A stretch of 64,000 nt of DNA from UBA4615 sp046046245 (GCA_046046245.1 JBJOKE010000030.1:20139-84138), one strand, 5' to 3'. Counted from the first letter of the stretch, positions 16,241 through 26,013 are shown. Notes: generated by a model from the letters alone, not told the origin. Numbers and translations are program-made.

Positions 16241-16956
16241 GAACGGCCTCCACATGCGGCGCCGTCGTCCGGCGCGCGGGCGGGCTCGCCGCGCGCCGGC
16301 AGTGCGAGCAGCACCTCGAGCCGCTCGCGCACACGCGCGTCGTGGGTGGCCACCAGCAGGGTCGCGCCGGCCCGCGCCGCATGGGTCGACAGCGTCTCGA
16401 GCGCGCGCGCCGCGTTCGCGTCGTCGAGGTTCGCGGTCGGCTCGTCGGCGAGGATCAGCGACGCGCCGACGGCGAGCGCGCGCGCGAGCGCCACGCGCTG
16501 CTGCTGCCCGCGTGACAGCTCGCGCGGCCGGCGCCGCTCGAGGCCCGCGAGGCCCACCGCGTCGAGCAGCGCGCGCGCGCCGTCGCGGTCGGGCGGCAGC
16601 CCTGCGAAGTGCCTGGCGGCGAGCAGGTTGTCGAGCGCCGACAGCACGCCGAAGAGCATCGGCTGCTGCGGCACCAGGCCGACGTGCCGGGCGCGGAACC
16701 GGTCGAGCGCCTGCGGCCCGCGCGCGGCGAGCGCACGCAGCTCGGTGCCGGCCACCTCGACACGCCCGGCCTGCGGCACGCGCAGGCCTGCCAGCACCGC
16801 CAGCAGCGTCGTCTTGCCGCAGCCCGACGGACCGACGACCGCGCCCTGCGCGCCGGCGGCCACGACGAGCGACGCGACCTCCAGCACGGTGCGCCCGCCG
16901 CGCTCGACGCGCAGCCCGTCGATCGCCACGCCAGCGACCGCCTGCGCCGCGCTCAC
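16237..16956 (-). CDS. LolD/MacB-type ABC transporter ATPase
   Basis: Partner ATPase of the FtsX-type permease, 239 residues. Walker A is GPSGCGKTT, the Q-loop LVPQQPMLFG, the signature LSRGQQQRVALARAL, Walker B LILADEPTANLD and the switch His VATHDARV. This is the LolD/MacB subclass. The start is a GTG at 16954-16956 (MSAAQAVAG). It lies only 15 bases after a strong terminator that follows dksA, so the transporter part may be expressed less than the upstream genes or only under readthrough. Confidence 0.88.
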   Translation of the reverse strand: MSAAQAVAGVAIDGLRVERGGRTVLEVASLVVAAGAQGAVVGPSGCGKTTLLAVLAGLRVPQAGRVEVAGTELRALAARGPQALDRFRARHVGLVPQQPMLFGVLSALDNLLAARHFAGLPPDRDGARALLDAVGLAGLERRRPRELSRGQQQRVALARALAVGASLILADEPTANLDDANAARALETLSTHAARAGATLLVATHDARVRERLEVLLALPARGEPARAPDDGAACGGRS

Positions 16957-16970
16957 GCGCCGCCGCCCCC

Positions 16971-17002
16971 GAAAAAGACGAAGGCGGGACGCCCCGCCTT
17001 CG
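16971..17002 (-). terminator. Rho-independent terminator after dksA
   Basis: On the minus strand a 10-bp GC-rich stem (arms 17002-16993 and 16988-16979, 4-base loop) is followed at once by TCTTTTTC (16978-16971). This is the clearest intrinsic terminator of the minus-strand block and lies between dksA and the ABC ATPase gene. Confidence 0.85.
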
Positions 17003-17052
17003 CTGCGATCCGGCCGCAGCCGGTCGCGGTGCCGCCCGGCCTCACGGCCCGG

Positions 17053-17481
17053 TCAGTCGCCGTAGAGCTTCTGCCGCAGCTCGCGCCGCTGCTGCGCCTC
17101 GAGGGACAGCGTGGCCGTGGGCCGCGCGAGCAGTCGCGGGATGCCGATCGCGTCGCCGGTCTCCTCGCACCAGCCGTACTCGCCGGAATCGATCCTCGAG
17201 AGCGACTGGTGGATCTTCTTCAGCAGCTTGCGCTCGCGGTCGCGGGTACGCAGCTCCAGCGCGTGCTCCTCCTCGATCGTCGCGCGGTCGGCCGGGTCGG
17301 GGACGATCACGGTCTCGCGCAGGTGCTCGGTGGTCTCGCCTGCGTTCGCGAGGAGGTCGCGCTCCATCTGCTGCAGGCGCGCGCGGAAGAACGCGAGCTG
17401 CGCATCGTTCATGTAGGCCGACTCAGGCATCGCGAGCAGCTCGGCCTCGGTCAGGGGCTTCGGAGACTTGGTTGCTGCCAT
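17053..17481 (-). CDS. dksA: DksA family RNA polymerase regulator, Cys-poor form
   Basis: A 142-residue protein with the long coiled-coil (about 25-105, with the tip region PDPADRATIEEEHALELRTR) and the globular C-terminal part. DksA binds in the RNA polymerase secondary channel with ppGpp and adjusts rRNA and amino-acid promoters. The E. coli protein has a four-Cys zinc site, but here only the first Cys remains (YGWCEETGDAIG) and the last pair is replaced (TLSLEAQQRRE). This Cys-poor pattern is common in beta- and alphaproteobacteria and should not need zinc, which fits its position among zinc-homeostasis genes. The gene follows the COG0523 gene by 41 bases and ends in a strong terminator. 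Confidence 0.92.
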   Translation of the reverse strand: MAATKSPKPLTEAELLAMPESAYMNDAQLAFFRARLQQMERDLLANAGETTEHLRETVIVPDPADRATIEEEHALELRTRDRERKLLKKIHQSLSRIDSGEYGWCEETGDAIGIPRLLARPTATLSLEAQQRRELRQKLYGD

Positions 17482-17522
17482 GATCTAGTCCTAGGTGGAG
17501 CCGCGGGCGGGGACGACGCCCG

Positions 17523-18500
<978 letters not shown>

Positions 18501-18504
18501 GGCT

Positions 18505-19611
18505 TCAGCCTTCTGCTCGATCTCGTGCGAGCGGCGCCCGGGCGAAATGCCCGAACGCCGACGAAACGTAGTCGCGCGACAGCGGGTGCCGCACGATGAA
18601 CACGATCCGGCTGCGGCGCGACCCTGGGGCCTCGCCGCCGCCGTCCCAGTGCGCGGGCCAGCGGGCCAGCGGCACCGGGGGATACACCTGGTGCTGGACC
18701 GCGTGGATCGCCACCGGTCCCTCGCCCTCTAGGTCGACCACGCCCTTGACCCGCAGCAGCGCATCGCCCGCCACGCCGGTCAGCATGCCGAAGGCCTCGT
18801 CGAGCCCGTCCCGCTCCAGCGGCCCGTCGAAGCTCAGCACGAAGCTGCGGATCGCGTCGCCGTGCCGGTCGCGGTCGGGTCCGTCGGGGTCGTGCCCGCC
18901 GTCGGCCGGCGCGGGGCGCAGCGCCTCGTCGCGAAGCCAGCGGCGGACGTCCGGACCGCGGGAGGCCGGATCATACAGCCCCAGCCCGAGGACCCGCTCG
19001 GCCTCCAGCCCGCCCCGGACCGACTCGACGCGGGGCGCGCCCGGGTTGAGCCGCTCGAGCTTGCGCACGAGCCGAGCGACCGCTTCCGGCTGGGCCAGGT
19101 CGGTCTTGGTGAGCACCAGCAGGTCGGCCACCGCCGCCTGCTTGACCGACTCGAACTGGCGCGACAGCTGCGAGGCGCCGTGCACCGCGTCGACCGCGGT
19201 CACCACGCCCTGCAGCCGGCAGCGCTCGGCCAGCATCGGCTCGGCGAGCAGGGTGTGCAGGATCGGCGCCGGATCGGCCAGCCCGGTGGTCTCGACCAGC
19301 ACGCGCGAGAACGGCGGCAGCTCGCCGCGGTCGCGCCGCAGCAGCAGCGACGCGAGCGCATGCGCGAGGTCGGTGCGGATCGTGCAGCAGACGCAGCCCG
19401 AGGCGAGCAGCACCGTCCGCTCGTCGAGCCGGTCGACCAGCAGGTGATCGAGGCCCACCTCGCCGAACTCGTTGATCAGCACCGCGGTGTCGGCCAGCCC
19501 CGGCTGACGCAGCAGCCCGTTGAGCAGCGTGGTCTTTCCGCTGCCGAGGAAGCCGGTGAGGACGGTCACCGGGACCGGTGCATCGAGGCGGGTCGCCGGC
19601 GCGACCGGCAT
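18505..19611 (-). CDS. COG0523 (CobW/ZigA-like) GTPase, paralogue B
   Basis: Second G3E GTPase, 368 residues. Walker A GFLGSGKTT, the CxCC motif SGCVCCTIRTDL, ETTGLADPAPI and TKTDL are all intact. Differences from paralogue A are a longer central insert rich in Asp/Gly/His (GGHDPDGPDRDRHGD) and a basic C-terminal segment with the CobW-domain strands. The two are clearly homologous but diverged, so this is not a recent duplication. The chosen start is the ATG at 19611; a GTG at 19623 is also possible. Lying directly after the Zur-like gene it is probably part of a zinc-responsive unit. Confidence 0.85.
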   Translation of the reverse strand: MPVAPATRLDAPVPVTVLTGFLGSGKTTLLNGLLRQPGLADTAVLINEFGEVGLDHLLVDRLDERTVLLASGCVCCTIRTDLAHALASLLLRRDRGELPPFSRVLVETTGLADPAPILHTLLAEPMLAERCRLQGVVTAVDAVHGASQLSRQFESVKQAAVADLLVLTKTDLAQPEAVARLVRKLERLNPGAPRVESVRGGLEAERVLGLGLYDPASRGPDVRRWLRDEALRPAPADGGHDPDGPDRDRHGDAIRSFVLSFDGPLERDGLDEAFGMLTGVAGDALLRVKGVVDLEGEGPVAIHAVQHQVYPPVPLARWPAHWDGGGEAPGSRRSRIVFIVRHPLSRDYVSSAFGHFARAPLARDRAEG

Positions 19612-19628
19612 CGACGGGCCCACCGCGC

Positions 19629-20153
19629 TCAGCGCCCGACCACGGCGGCGAGCGCCGCGTCGGGAGCGGGTGCGGCCCCGACCCGCGCCGCCTCGGCGGC
19701 CGCGCACTCGGCGCAGCGGCCGACCACGGTCAGCTCCACCTCGTCGCCGGCGAAGCCCTCGGGCAGCATGCCGCGTACCGCGCGGGCCAGCCGTGCCGAG
19801 GACTTCATGCAGAACATCCGCTCGCAGTCGCGGCACTTGAAGTGCCCGTGCTGCGGGCCGTGGGCGTGGCCGTGCCCATCGTCGTCTCCGTGCGCCGAGA
19901 AGCGCCAGACGCGGTCCGGGCCGGAGACGCGGTGCGCGAGGCCGGCGTCCACCAGCCATTCGAGGACGCGGTAGAGCGTCACCCGGTCGAGCAGTTCGTG
20001 GACATCGCCGTGCTCGAGCCGGCGCTGGACCTCGGTGTGCGTCAGCGCCTCGTCGGCCTGCATCAGCACCGCCAGCACCTTGACCCGCGCGCCGGTCACC
20101 CGGGCCCCGGTCGCCCGCACCCGCTCGCGTGCCTGTTCGGGGATCGAGGCCAC
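19629..20153 (-). CDS. zur: Fur-family regulator, Zur-like
   Basis: A 174-residue Fur-family repressor: winged helix (about 10-85; VTGARVKVLAVLMQAD, LDRVTLYRVLEWLVDAGL) and dimerisation domain. The hinge carries an unusually His-rich run (HGDDDGHGHAHGPQHGH) leading into the structural site CRDCERMFC, with the partner CAEC near the C-terminus. Among Fur proteins this layout and the neighbours (two COG0523 GTPases, ZnuD-like receptor, DksA) point to zinc sensing, so Zur is preferred over Fur; the assignment rests partly on context. The extended C-terminal Ala-rich tail has no clear role. It starts 28 bases after rlmI on the same strand. Confidence 0.82.
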   Translation of the reverse strand: MASIPEQARERVRATGARVTGARVKVLAVLMQADEALTHTEVQRRLEHGDVHELLDRVTLYRVLEWLVDAGLAHRVSGPDRVWRFSAHGDDDGHGHAHGPQHGHFKCRDCERMFCMKSSARLARAVRGMLPEGFAGDEVELTVVGRCAECAAAEAARVGAAPAPDAALAAVVGR

Positions 20154-20181
20154 CGTACCCTCCGCGTCGAAGCCCGCCAGT

Positions 20182-21372
20182 CTACATCCGGCGCAGCATC
20201 AGCCCCTTCAGGTATTCGCCCTCGGGGTGCGTCATGCTCATCGGATGGTCGAGGCCCGCGGCCAGCCGCTGCAGCAGCTGCGCGTCGACCCGGGCGTCGA
20301 TCACCGCGCCGGCGACGATCTTCTGGAACAGGTCGACGCCGATCGCGCCCGAGCACGAGAACGTGAACAGCAGCCCGCCCGGCGCGAGCAGCCGCAGCGC
20401 CTTCAGGTTGATCTCCTTGTAGGCGCGGGCCGCACGATCGACGTGCTGGACCGAGGGCGCGAACTTCGGCGGATCGAGCACGATCAGGTCGAACTGCCGC
20501 CCCTCGGCGAGCAGCTGCTTGAGCGCGTCGAAGACGTTCGCCTGCCACCAGACCGACGGCGCGTCGAAGCCGTTGGCGCGCTCGTTGTCGGCGGCGAGCG
20601 CGAGCGCCTCGGCGCTCGAGTCGATCGAGGTCGCCTCGGCCGCGCCGCCGGCGCGCGCGGCGAGCGTGAAGCCGCCGGTGTAGCAGAAGCAGTTCAGCAT
20701 GCGCCGTCCCGCGGCCCAGCGGCCCACCAGCGCGCGGTTGTCGCGCTGGTCGATGTAGAAGCCGGTCTTGTGGCCGGCGACGACGTCGACCCGGTAGCGC
20801 ACCCCGTGCTCGGTCACCTCGACGGGTGCCGTCGGCGCCTCGCCGCGCAGCGGGCCCTCGCGCGGCGCGAGCCCCTCGCGCTCGCGTGCGGCCGCGTCGC
20901 TGCGCTCGTGGACCCGCGTGCAGCCGGTGGCCTCGACCAGCGCATCGACGATCGCGTCCCGCCAGCGCTCGACGCCCGCCGCGAGGCACTGGACGACGAG
21001 CCGGTCGGCATAGCGGTCGGCGACGAAGCCGGGCAGGCCGTCGGCCTCGCCGAACACCAGCCGCAGCGCGTCGGACTCGCCGCGCAGCGACTCGCGCCGC
21101 GCGACGGCCGCGCGCACCCGGGCGGCCATCATCGCCGCGTCCACCGGCTCGGCCTCGTCGAAGGTCCACGCGCGGGCGCGGATCGACGACTGCGGGCTGA
21201 ACGCGGCGCGCGCGAGGAAGCGGCCGTCGGCCCCCACCACGGCGACGGTGTCGCCGCTCGCAGGCCGGCCGCGCACCTGCGCGACCGCGGTCGCGTAGAC
21301 CCACGGGTGGCGCCGCAGCAGCGACTTCTCCTTGCCCGGCTTGAGCACCAGGGCGGGTTCGTTCCGATCCAT
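20182..21372 (-). CDS. rlmI: 23S rRNA cytosine-C5 methyltransferase RlmI
   Basis: A 396-residue SAM-dependent enzyme of the RlmI/YccW family, which methylates C1962 of 23S rRNA. An N-terminal PUA domain (about 5-80, LKPGKEKSLLRRHPWVY) is followed by a central domain and a Rossmann methyltransferase with NCFCYTGGFTLAA (motif I), LDPPKFA (catalytic loop) and FSCSGAI with the second catalytic Cys. The ATG at 21370-21372 has GGAG upstream within the short xerC-rlmI gap; the longer in-frame extension lies inside xerC and is not real. Confidence 0.92.
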   Translation of the reverse strand: MDRNEPALVLKPGKEKSLLRRHPWVYATAVAQVRGRPASGDTVAVVGADGRFLARAAFSPQSSIRARAWTFDEAEPVDAAMMAARVRAAVARRESLRGESDALRLVFGEADGLPGFVADRYADRLVVQCLAAGVERWRDAIVDALVEATGCTRVHERSDAAAREREGLAPREGPLRGEAPTAPVEVTEHGVRYRVDVVAGHKTGFYIDQRDNRALVGRWAAGRRMLNCFCYTGGFTLAARAGGAAEATSIDSSAEALALAADNERANGFDAPSVWWQANVFDALKQLLAEGRQFDLIVLDPPKFAPSVQHVDRAARAYKEINLKALRLLAPGGLLFTFSCSGAIGVDLFQKIVAGAVIDARVDAQLLQRLAAGLDHPMSMTHPEGEYLKGLMLRRM

Positions 21373-21383
21373 CGGATCTCCGT

Positions 21384-22412
21384 TCAGCGCCGCGTGCGGG
21401 CACGCGGGTGCGCGGCGTCGTAGACCGCCGCGAGCCGCTGGAAGTCGAGCGAGGTGTAGACCTGCGTGGTCGCGATGCTCGCGTGACCGAGCAGCTCCTG
21501 CACCGCACGCAGGTCGCCGCTCGACTGCAGCAGGTGGCTCGCGAACGAGTGCCGCAGCACGTGGGGATGGACGTCGGCGGGCACGCCGCGCTCGATCGCG
21601 ATCCGGCGCACCAGCCGCTGCACGGCGCGGTTCGACAGCCGCGCGCCGCGGCGCGACAGGAAGAGCGCATGCGCGTCGGCGCCCGGCACGAGCGCGACGA
21701 GCGCGGCGCGCTCGACGAGCCACGCGTCGAGCGCGGCGAGCGCCGCCGCGCCGACCGGGACGGTGCGCCGCTTGCCGCCCTTGCCGAGCACCTGCACCTC
21801 GGCCTCGTCGCGGATCAGCCAGCCGGTCGATCGGTAGGCGCCGGCCTGCGCGTAGCGCAGGTCGAGGCCGGTCAGCTCGGACAGCCTCAGGCCGCTCGAG
21901 TAGAGCAGCTCGACGATCGCCTGGTCCCGGCTGCGGGCGAAGCCGTCGTCGGCCGGATCATCGTCGCCGGGCTCGACGTAGCGCAGCGCGAGGTCGGGCG
22001 GCAGCGCCTTCGGCAGCCGCTTCGGCCGCTTCGGCGCGCGCACGCCGCGCGCGGGGTTGTGGCCCACCTCGCCGCGGCCGGCGAGCCAGTCGAAGAAGCC
22101 GCGCCAGGCCGACAGCCGCCGCGCGATCGAGGTCGGCGCGAGCCCCGCGCGCGCGGCCTGCGCGACCCAGCGGCGCACGTCGGCCTCGCCGAGCAGGGCC
22201 CAGTCGCGGCCGGCCGCCAGCGTGCGCAGCTCGGCGAGCTCCCGGCCGTAGGCGTCGATCGTGCGGGGCGAGCAGGCGCGCTCGGTGCGCAGCCGCGCGA
22301 GGAAGGCCACGACCGGGTCGGAGGCGGGCAGTGGCGCGAACGGCGCGGCCGAGGCGCCCGACGGCGCGGCGACGGCCCGGTCCTCGGCTCCGGTCGGCGC
22401 GTCGGCGATCAT
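21384..22412 (-). CDS. xerC: Tyrosine recombinase XerC
   Basis: Site-specific recombinase that resolves chromosome dimers at dif with XerD, 342 residues. The N-terminal SAM-like core-binding domain spans about 25-130. All catalytic residues are visible: Arg in GLRLSELTGLDL, Lys in VLGKGGKRRTVPV, HxxR in HVLRHSFASHLL, His in LLGHASIATTQVYT and the nucleophile Tyr in that last motif. About 30 extra residues precede the usual XerC start, and the ATG at 22412 was chosen because the gap to the DUF484 gene is then 31 bases; a later start is possible. The position after dapF-DUF484 is the usual one in proteobacteria. Confidence 0.93.
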   Translation of the reverse strand: MIADAPTGAEDRAVAAPSGASAAPFAPLPASDPVVAFLARLRTERACSPRTIDAYGRELAELRTLAAGRDWALLGEADVRRWVAQAARAGLAPTSIARRLSAWRGFFDWLAGRGEVGHNPARGVRAPKRPKRLPKALPPDLALRYVEPGDDDPADDGFARSRDQAIVELLYSSGLRLSELTGLDLRYAQAGAYRSTGWLIRDEAEVQVLGKGGKRRTVPVGAAALAALDAWLVERAALVALVPGADAHALFLSRRGARLSNRAVQRLVRRIAIERGVPADVHPHVLRHSFASHLLQSSGDLRAVQELLGHASIATTQVYTSLDFQRLAAVYDAAHPRARTRR

Positions 22413-22443
22413 CGCGGCCCTGCGTGCGGATGCGCCGTCGCGC

Positions 22444-23115
22444 TCAGGGCAGCAGCCGCGACAGCGCGGCGCTGGCGATCTCGGCGATCCGCTCGAGGAA
22501 GGCCGTGCCCATGCCGGTCTGGAAGCGGGCCGGGTCGGGCGAGCCGAGCACCAGCAGCCCGAAGGCCTCGGGCGCCGCGCCCACGCGCAACGGCAGCAGC
22601 GCGATCGAGCGGGTCTGCGCGCCGCCTCCCGGCAGCCAGGTGGCCGCGCGGAAGTCGGCATTCGGGCCGCAGTACGGCTGCCGGACGCTGTCGGCGAGTG
22701 CGCGGACCTCGGGCTCGACCTCGGCCGCGACCGGCAGGTCGGCATGCTCGGGCGCGACGCGCCAGATGCGCAGCGCCACCTGCGGCACCGAGAACTCGGC
22801 CGACATGCCCTCGATCACGCGGTCCGGCAGCACGTGCAGCTCGCGCGCGCGCAGCAGCTCGCGCGTCCAGTGCTGCAGCCTGGCCGAGATCGCGTCGTTC
22901 TCCTGGCCGATCCGCAGCAGCTCGGCGAGCCGCATCTCGAGCGCCTTGTTCTTGTCGCGCAGCAGGTCCACCTGCCGCTCGACCAGCGAGACCGCGCGCC
23001 CGCCGTGCGGATGCGGAACGGTGATCGACGCGAGCAGCTCGGCGTTCGCATCGAAGAAGCCCGGGTTGTCGCGCAGGTACTGGGCGACCTGCTCGGCGCT
23101 GGCGATGTCGGTCAT
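22444..23115 (-). CDS. DUF484 family protein
   Basis: A 223-residue GAF-like protein of the DUF484 family. The N-terminus has the family motif VAQYLRDNPGFF, followed by PHPHGGRAVSLVERQ, a coiled-coil stretch (about 45-85) and the GAF-type domain ending in GMGTAFLERIAEI. The function is not known. In many proteobacteria it stands between dapF and xerC, exactly as here, which supports the call. The gene starts 15 bases after dapF ends. Confidence 0.88.
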   Translation of the reverse strand: MTDIASAEQVAQYLRDNPGFFDANAELLASITVPHPHGGRAVSLVERQVDLLRDKNKALEMRLAELLRIGQENDAISARLQHWTRELLRARELHVLPDRVIEGMSAEFSVPQVALRIWRVAPEHADLPVAAEVEPEVRALADSVRQPYCGPNADFRAATWLPGGGAQTRSIALLPLRVGAAPEAFGLLVLGSPDPARFQTGMGTAFLERIAEIASAALSRLLP

Positions 23116-23130
23116 GCGGGTGGATCCGGG

Positions 23131-24021
23131 TCAGGCCGGGCGCGCGGACGCGACGGCGGGAAGGTGGACGGCGTCGAGGTCGATCTCGCCGGTGAAGACC
23201 GATACGGCCGGGCCGGTCATCAGCACCGGACCGCCGCGCCATTCGAGGGTCAGCGTGCCGCCGCGGGCCTCGACGTCGACGCGCGGATCGAGCAGCCCGC
23301 GGCGGATGCCGGCGACCACCGCCGCGCAGGCACCGCTGCCGCAGGCGAGCGTCTCGCCGGCGCCGCGCTCGAACACCCGCAGCCGCACGCGGTCGCGCGA
23401 GACCACCTGCATGAAGCCGGCGTTCACGCGGCGCGGGAACCGCGCATGGCCCTCGACCTGCGGGCCCTCGACCGCCACCGGTGCCGCGTCGACGTCGTCG
23501 ACGACCTGCACCGCGTGCGGGTTGCCCATCGAGACGACCGAGATCCAGCGGACCGCGCCGCCCGGCAGCGCGAGCGGCCACAGCGTGTCTTCGCCCTCGC
23601 GCCGGCCCTCGAGGCCGGATGCGTCGAAGGGCACGCGAGCGGGCTCGAGCACCGGCGCGCCCATGTCGACGGTCACGCGGCCGTCGTCCTCCATCCGGGG
23701 CTCGATGACGCCCGTCATCGTGCGCACGCGGATCGAGCGCTTGTCGGTCAGGCCCTGGTCGCGGACGAAGCGCACGAAGCAGCGCGCGCCGTTGCCGCAC
23801 TGCTCGACCTCGCCGCCGTCGGCGTTGAAGATCCGGTAGACGAAGTCGATGCCGGGCGCATCGCCCGCCTCGACCAGCAGCATCTGGTCGGCGCCGACGC
23901 CGAAGTGACGGTCGGCGAGCGCGCGCCACTGCCCGGCGCTCAGGTCGACTCGCCGGCGCACGCCGTCGAGGACGACGAAGTCGTTGCCGGCGCCCTGCAT
24001 CTTGGTGAACTTGAGGCGCAT
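23131..24021 (-). CDS. dapF: Diaminopimelate epimerase
   Basis: Converts LL- to meso-diaminopimelate for lysine and peptidoglycan synthesis. The 296-residue protein has the two catalytic Cys motifs EQCGNGARCF (about residue 75) and LACGSGACAAVV (about 220), and begins MRLKFTKMQGAGNDFVVLDG as the family does. The ATG at 24021 is preferred over an upstream TTG at 24039. It follows the first acyltransferase gene by 14 bases and probably shares its transcript. Confidence 0.95.
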   Translation of the reverse strand: MRLKFTKMQGAGNDFVVLDGVRRRVDLSAGQWRALADRHFGVGADQMLLVEAGDAPGIDFVYRIFNADGGEVEQCGNGARCFVRFVRDQGLTDKRSIRVRTMTGVIEPRMEDDGRVTVDMGAPVLEPARVPFDASGLEGRREGEDTLWPLALPGGAVRWISVVSMGNPHAVQVVDDVDAAPVAVEGPQVEGHARFPRRVNAGFMQVVSRDRVRLRVFERGAGETLACGSGACAAVVAGIRRGLLDPRVDVEARGGTLTLEWRGGPVLMTGPAVSVFTGEIDLDAVHLPAVASARPA

Positions 24022-24035
24022 CGACGAATTATCGC

Positions 24036-24944
24036 TCAATCGCCGTACACGCCCGGTTCCCCTTCAGGTCGCGTCTTGAACCGCTTGTGCGACCACAGGT
24101 ACTGCGCCGGCAATTCGCGGACACGCTCCTCGATGAACGCGTTCATCCGGCGCGTGGCGGCCTCGAGGTCGTCGCCCGGGAAGTCCTCCCAGGCGGGGTA
24201 GAAGCGACCCGTGTAGCCGGCGGGCGTCATCCGCGCGACGAACGGGACGACCGCGGCGCCGGTGAGCTGCGCGAGCCGAGCGGTGGCGGTCACCGTGGCC
24301 GCGGGCACGCCGAAGAACGGCACGAAGACCGCGTCGCGGGCGCCGAGGTCCATGTCGGGCAGGTAGTAGAACGGCAGGCCGTCGCGCACCAGCCGGACCG
24401 CCGCGCGCACGCCCTGCTGGCGCGACAGCACGACGCCCTTGCCGAAGCGCTCGCGACCCGCGCGCATCGCCGCGTCGAGCACCGGGTTCTTCTGCCGCTG
24501 GTACATCGTCACGAACCGGTGGTCCATCGACAGGCGCACGCCGCAGGCGTCGAGCCCCACGAAGTGCGGCGCCAGCACGATCACCGGCCGGCCGAGGTGG
24601 GCGATCAGGTTCGACTCGTCCTCGATCGTGACGAGGGCGCGCAGCCGCTCGGGCGGTCCGTACCAGCAGAAGAACCGGTCGAGGATGGATCGCATGAAGC
24701 CGCGGAAGTGCGCATGGCCGAGGCGGCGCCGCTCGCGCTCGCTCATCTCGGGAAAGCACAGCCGCAGGTTGACGAGGGTCACGTGGCGGCGCGGCCGCGC
24801 GAGCACCCAGGCGAGCGAGCCCAGCACGCCGCCCAGCGCGCGCAGCGCCGGCAGGGGCAGGCGCGAGACCGCCTTCAGCAGCCCGAGGCCGGCGCGCGAG
24901 GCCCAGTGGCCCCGGAACGGGGCCGCCTCCCCGGCCCCGCTCAT
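24036..24944 (-). CDS. Lipid A late acyltransferase, LpxL/HtrB-like (copy 1)
   Basis: A 302-residue inner-membrane acyltransferase of the LpxL/LpxM family. The catalytic HX4D motif is APHFVGLDACG (about residue 115-125); further family blocks are DMDLGARDAVFVPFFG and PAQYLWSHKRFKTRP near the C-terminus. It would add a secondary acyl chain to Kdo2-lipid A or its precursor. Its ATG overlaps the stop of the second acyltransferase gene (ATGA), so the pair is translated together. Which acyl position or chain length is used cannot be read from the sequence. Confidence 0.88.
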   Translation of the reverse strand: MSGAGEAAPFRGHWASRAGLGLLKAVSRLPLPALRALGGVLGSLAWVLARPRRHVTLVNLRLCFPEMSERERRRLGHAHFRGFMRSILDRFFCWYGPPERLRALVTIEDESNLIAHLGRPVIVLAPHFVGLDACGVRLSMDHRFVTMYQRQKNPVLDAAMRAGRERFGKGVVLSRQQGVRAAVRLVRDGLPFYYLPDMDLGARDAVFVPFFGVPAATVTATARLAQLTGAAVVPFVARMTPAGYTGRFYPAWEDFPGDDLEAATRRMNAFIEERVRELPAQYLWSHKRFKTRPEGEPGVYGD

Positions 24945-25786
24945 TCGGCCCCCCCCCGGACGTCGCCCGCTGCCGCCGCGCGCGGCGGCGTCTTGTAGCG
25001 GTTGTAGCCCCAGAAGTACTGGTCGGGGATCCGGCGGATCATCGCCTCCATCGCCGCGTTCACGGCCGCCGGCGTCGGATCGCCGTCGAAGGCCTCGAAG
25101 CGCACCCGCCAGCCCGCCCCGGCCGGCAGCCGCTCCCCGCAGGCGAGCAGCACCGACGCGCCGGTCAGCCGGGCGAGCCGCTGCGGCAGCGTCATCGTGT
25201 AGGCGGGGCGGCCGAAGAACGGCGCCCACACGCCGTCGCCGTCGCTCGGGACCTGGTCGGGCAGCACGCCGATCGCCTCGCCGCGCCTGAGCGCGCGCAG
25301 CAGGCCGCGCACGCCCGCGGCGCTCGCCGGCACCGGCCGCACGCCGGGCGATTCCCGGCCGGTCTCCACCAGGCGGCGCACCGCCGGCAGCCTCGGCGGC
25401 TTGTAGAGCACGGTGATCGGTCCGGTGCGCGCGACCGCGCGGGCCGCGGCCTCGAAGCAGCCGAGGTGCGGCGTCAGCAGGATCACGCCGCGGCCCGCCG
25501 AGCGGGCCAGGTCGAGCACCTCCTGACCCTCGACGCGGATCAGCGCCTCGACCCGCGCGTCGTCGCCGAACCACACGAACGGCGTCTCGCCGGCCGCGCG
25601 GCCGGCCTGCTCGGCGGTGCGGCGCAGGCGGTCGGGATCGAGCAGCCCGGCGAGCGCGAGGTTGTCGGCCGACTTGCCGCGGTAGCCGGCCGACAGCGCG
25701 AGCGCGACACGGCCGAGGACGGCCCCCACGCCCTGCGTCCAGCGCAGGGGCAGGCGGGCGACGAGACGGGACAGCCAGACGAGCAT
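24941..25786 (-). CDS. Lipid A late acyltransferase, LpxL/HtrB-like (copy 2)
   Basis: A second family member of 281 residues, shorter than copy 1. The active-site motif is TPHLGCFEAAA, an HX4E variant of the usual HX4D. Other conserved parts are LPDQVPSDGDGVWAPFFG and PDQYFWGYNRYKTPP. The chosen ATG at 25786 gives the normal N-terminal length; an extension to 25858 lacks homology. It is divergent from metK across a 227-base region and is the first gene of the run acyltransferase-acyltransferase-dapF-DUF484-xerC-rlmI-zur. Confidence 0.86.
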   Translation of the reverse strand: MLVWLSRLVARLPLRWTQGVGAVLGRVALALSAGYRGKSADNLALAGLLDPDRLRRTAEQAGRAAGETPFVWFGDDARVEALIRVEGQEVLDLARSAGRGVILLTPHLGCFEAAARAVARTGPITVLYKPPRLPAVRRLVETGRESPGVRPVPASAAGVRGLLRALRRGEAIGVLPDQVPSDGDGVWAPFFGRPAYTMTLPQRLARLTGASVLLACGERLPAGAGWRVRFEAFDGDPTPAAVNAAMEAMIRRIPDQYFWGYNRYKTPPRAAAAGDVRGGAE

Positions 25787-25846
25787 CGGCGACGGACGGT
25801 CGCGGCGAGTGGCCTTTTCGACGCAGGGGCCGTCCTGGCTCCCGCA

Positions 25847-25852
25847 TATAAT
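25847..25852 (+). promoter_or_regulatory. Candidate -10 box of metK
   Basis: A consensus TATAAT lies in the divergent region, 162 bases before the metK start. No good -35 hexamer is seen at normal spacing. Confidence 0.5.
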
Positions 25853-25858
25853 GTCCAC

Positions 25859-26013
25859 GCCGCCGAGTTAATGGGACAACTTGCGGGGCGGCATAGAAAT
25901 TCTGCTAAAGCGTCGCCGGTTCTCCGAAGAGACGGCAACGCCGATCCGGTGGGACGGACGCCTTCGCGGCGGTCATCTTACCGGCTGTCCAGACCCCTTC
26001 CGGAGAACGCAAC
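25859..26013 (+). other. Structured 5' leader of metK
   Basis: About 155 bases between the likely transcription start and the TTG codon. The leader contains several complementary GC-rich segments (for example GGCG near 25895 with CGCC near 25920, and CGCCTTCGCGGCG near 25970). It does not fit the SAM-I, SAM-II or SAH consensus as I remember them. It could be a regulatory RNA or just a GC-rich leader. Confidence 0.3.

Noticed and set aside
25859..26013. Known SAM riboswitch upstream of metK
   Set aside because: The leader lacks the conserved cores of the SAM-I, SAM-II and SAM/SAH classes as I know them. It is listed only as a structured leader.
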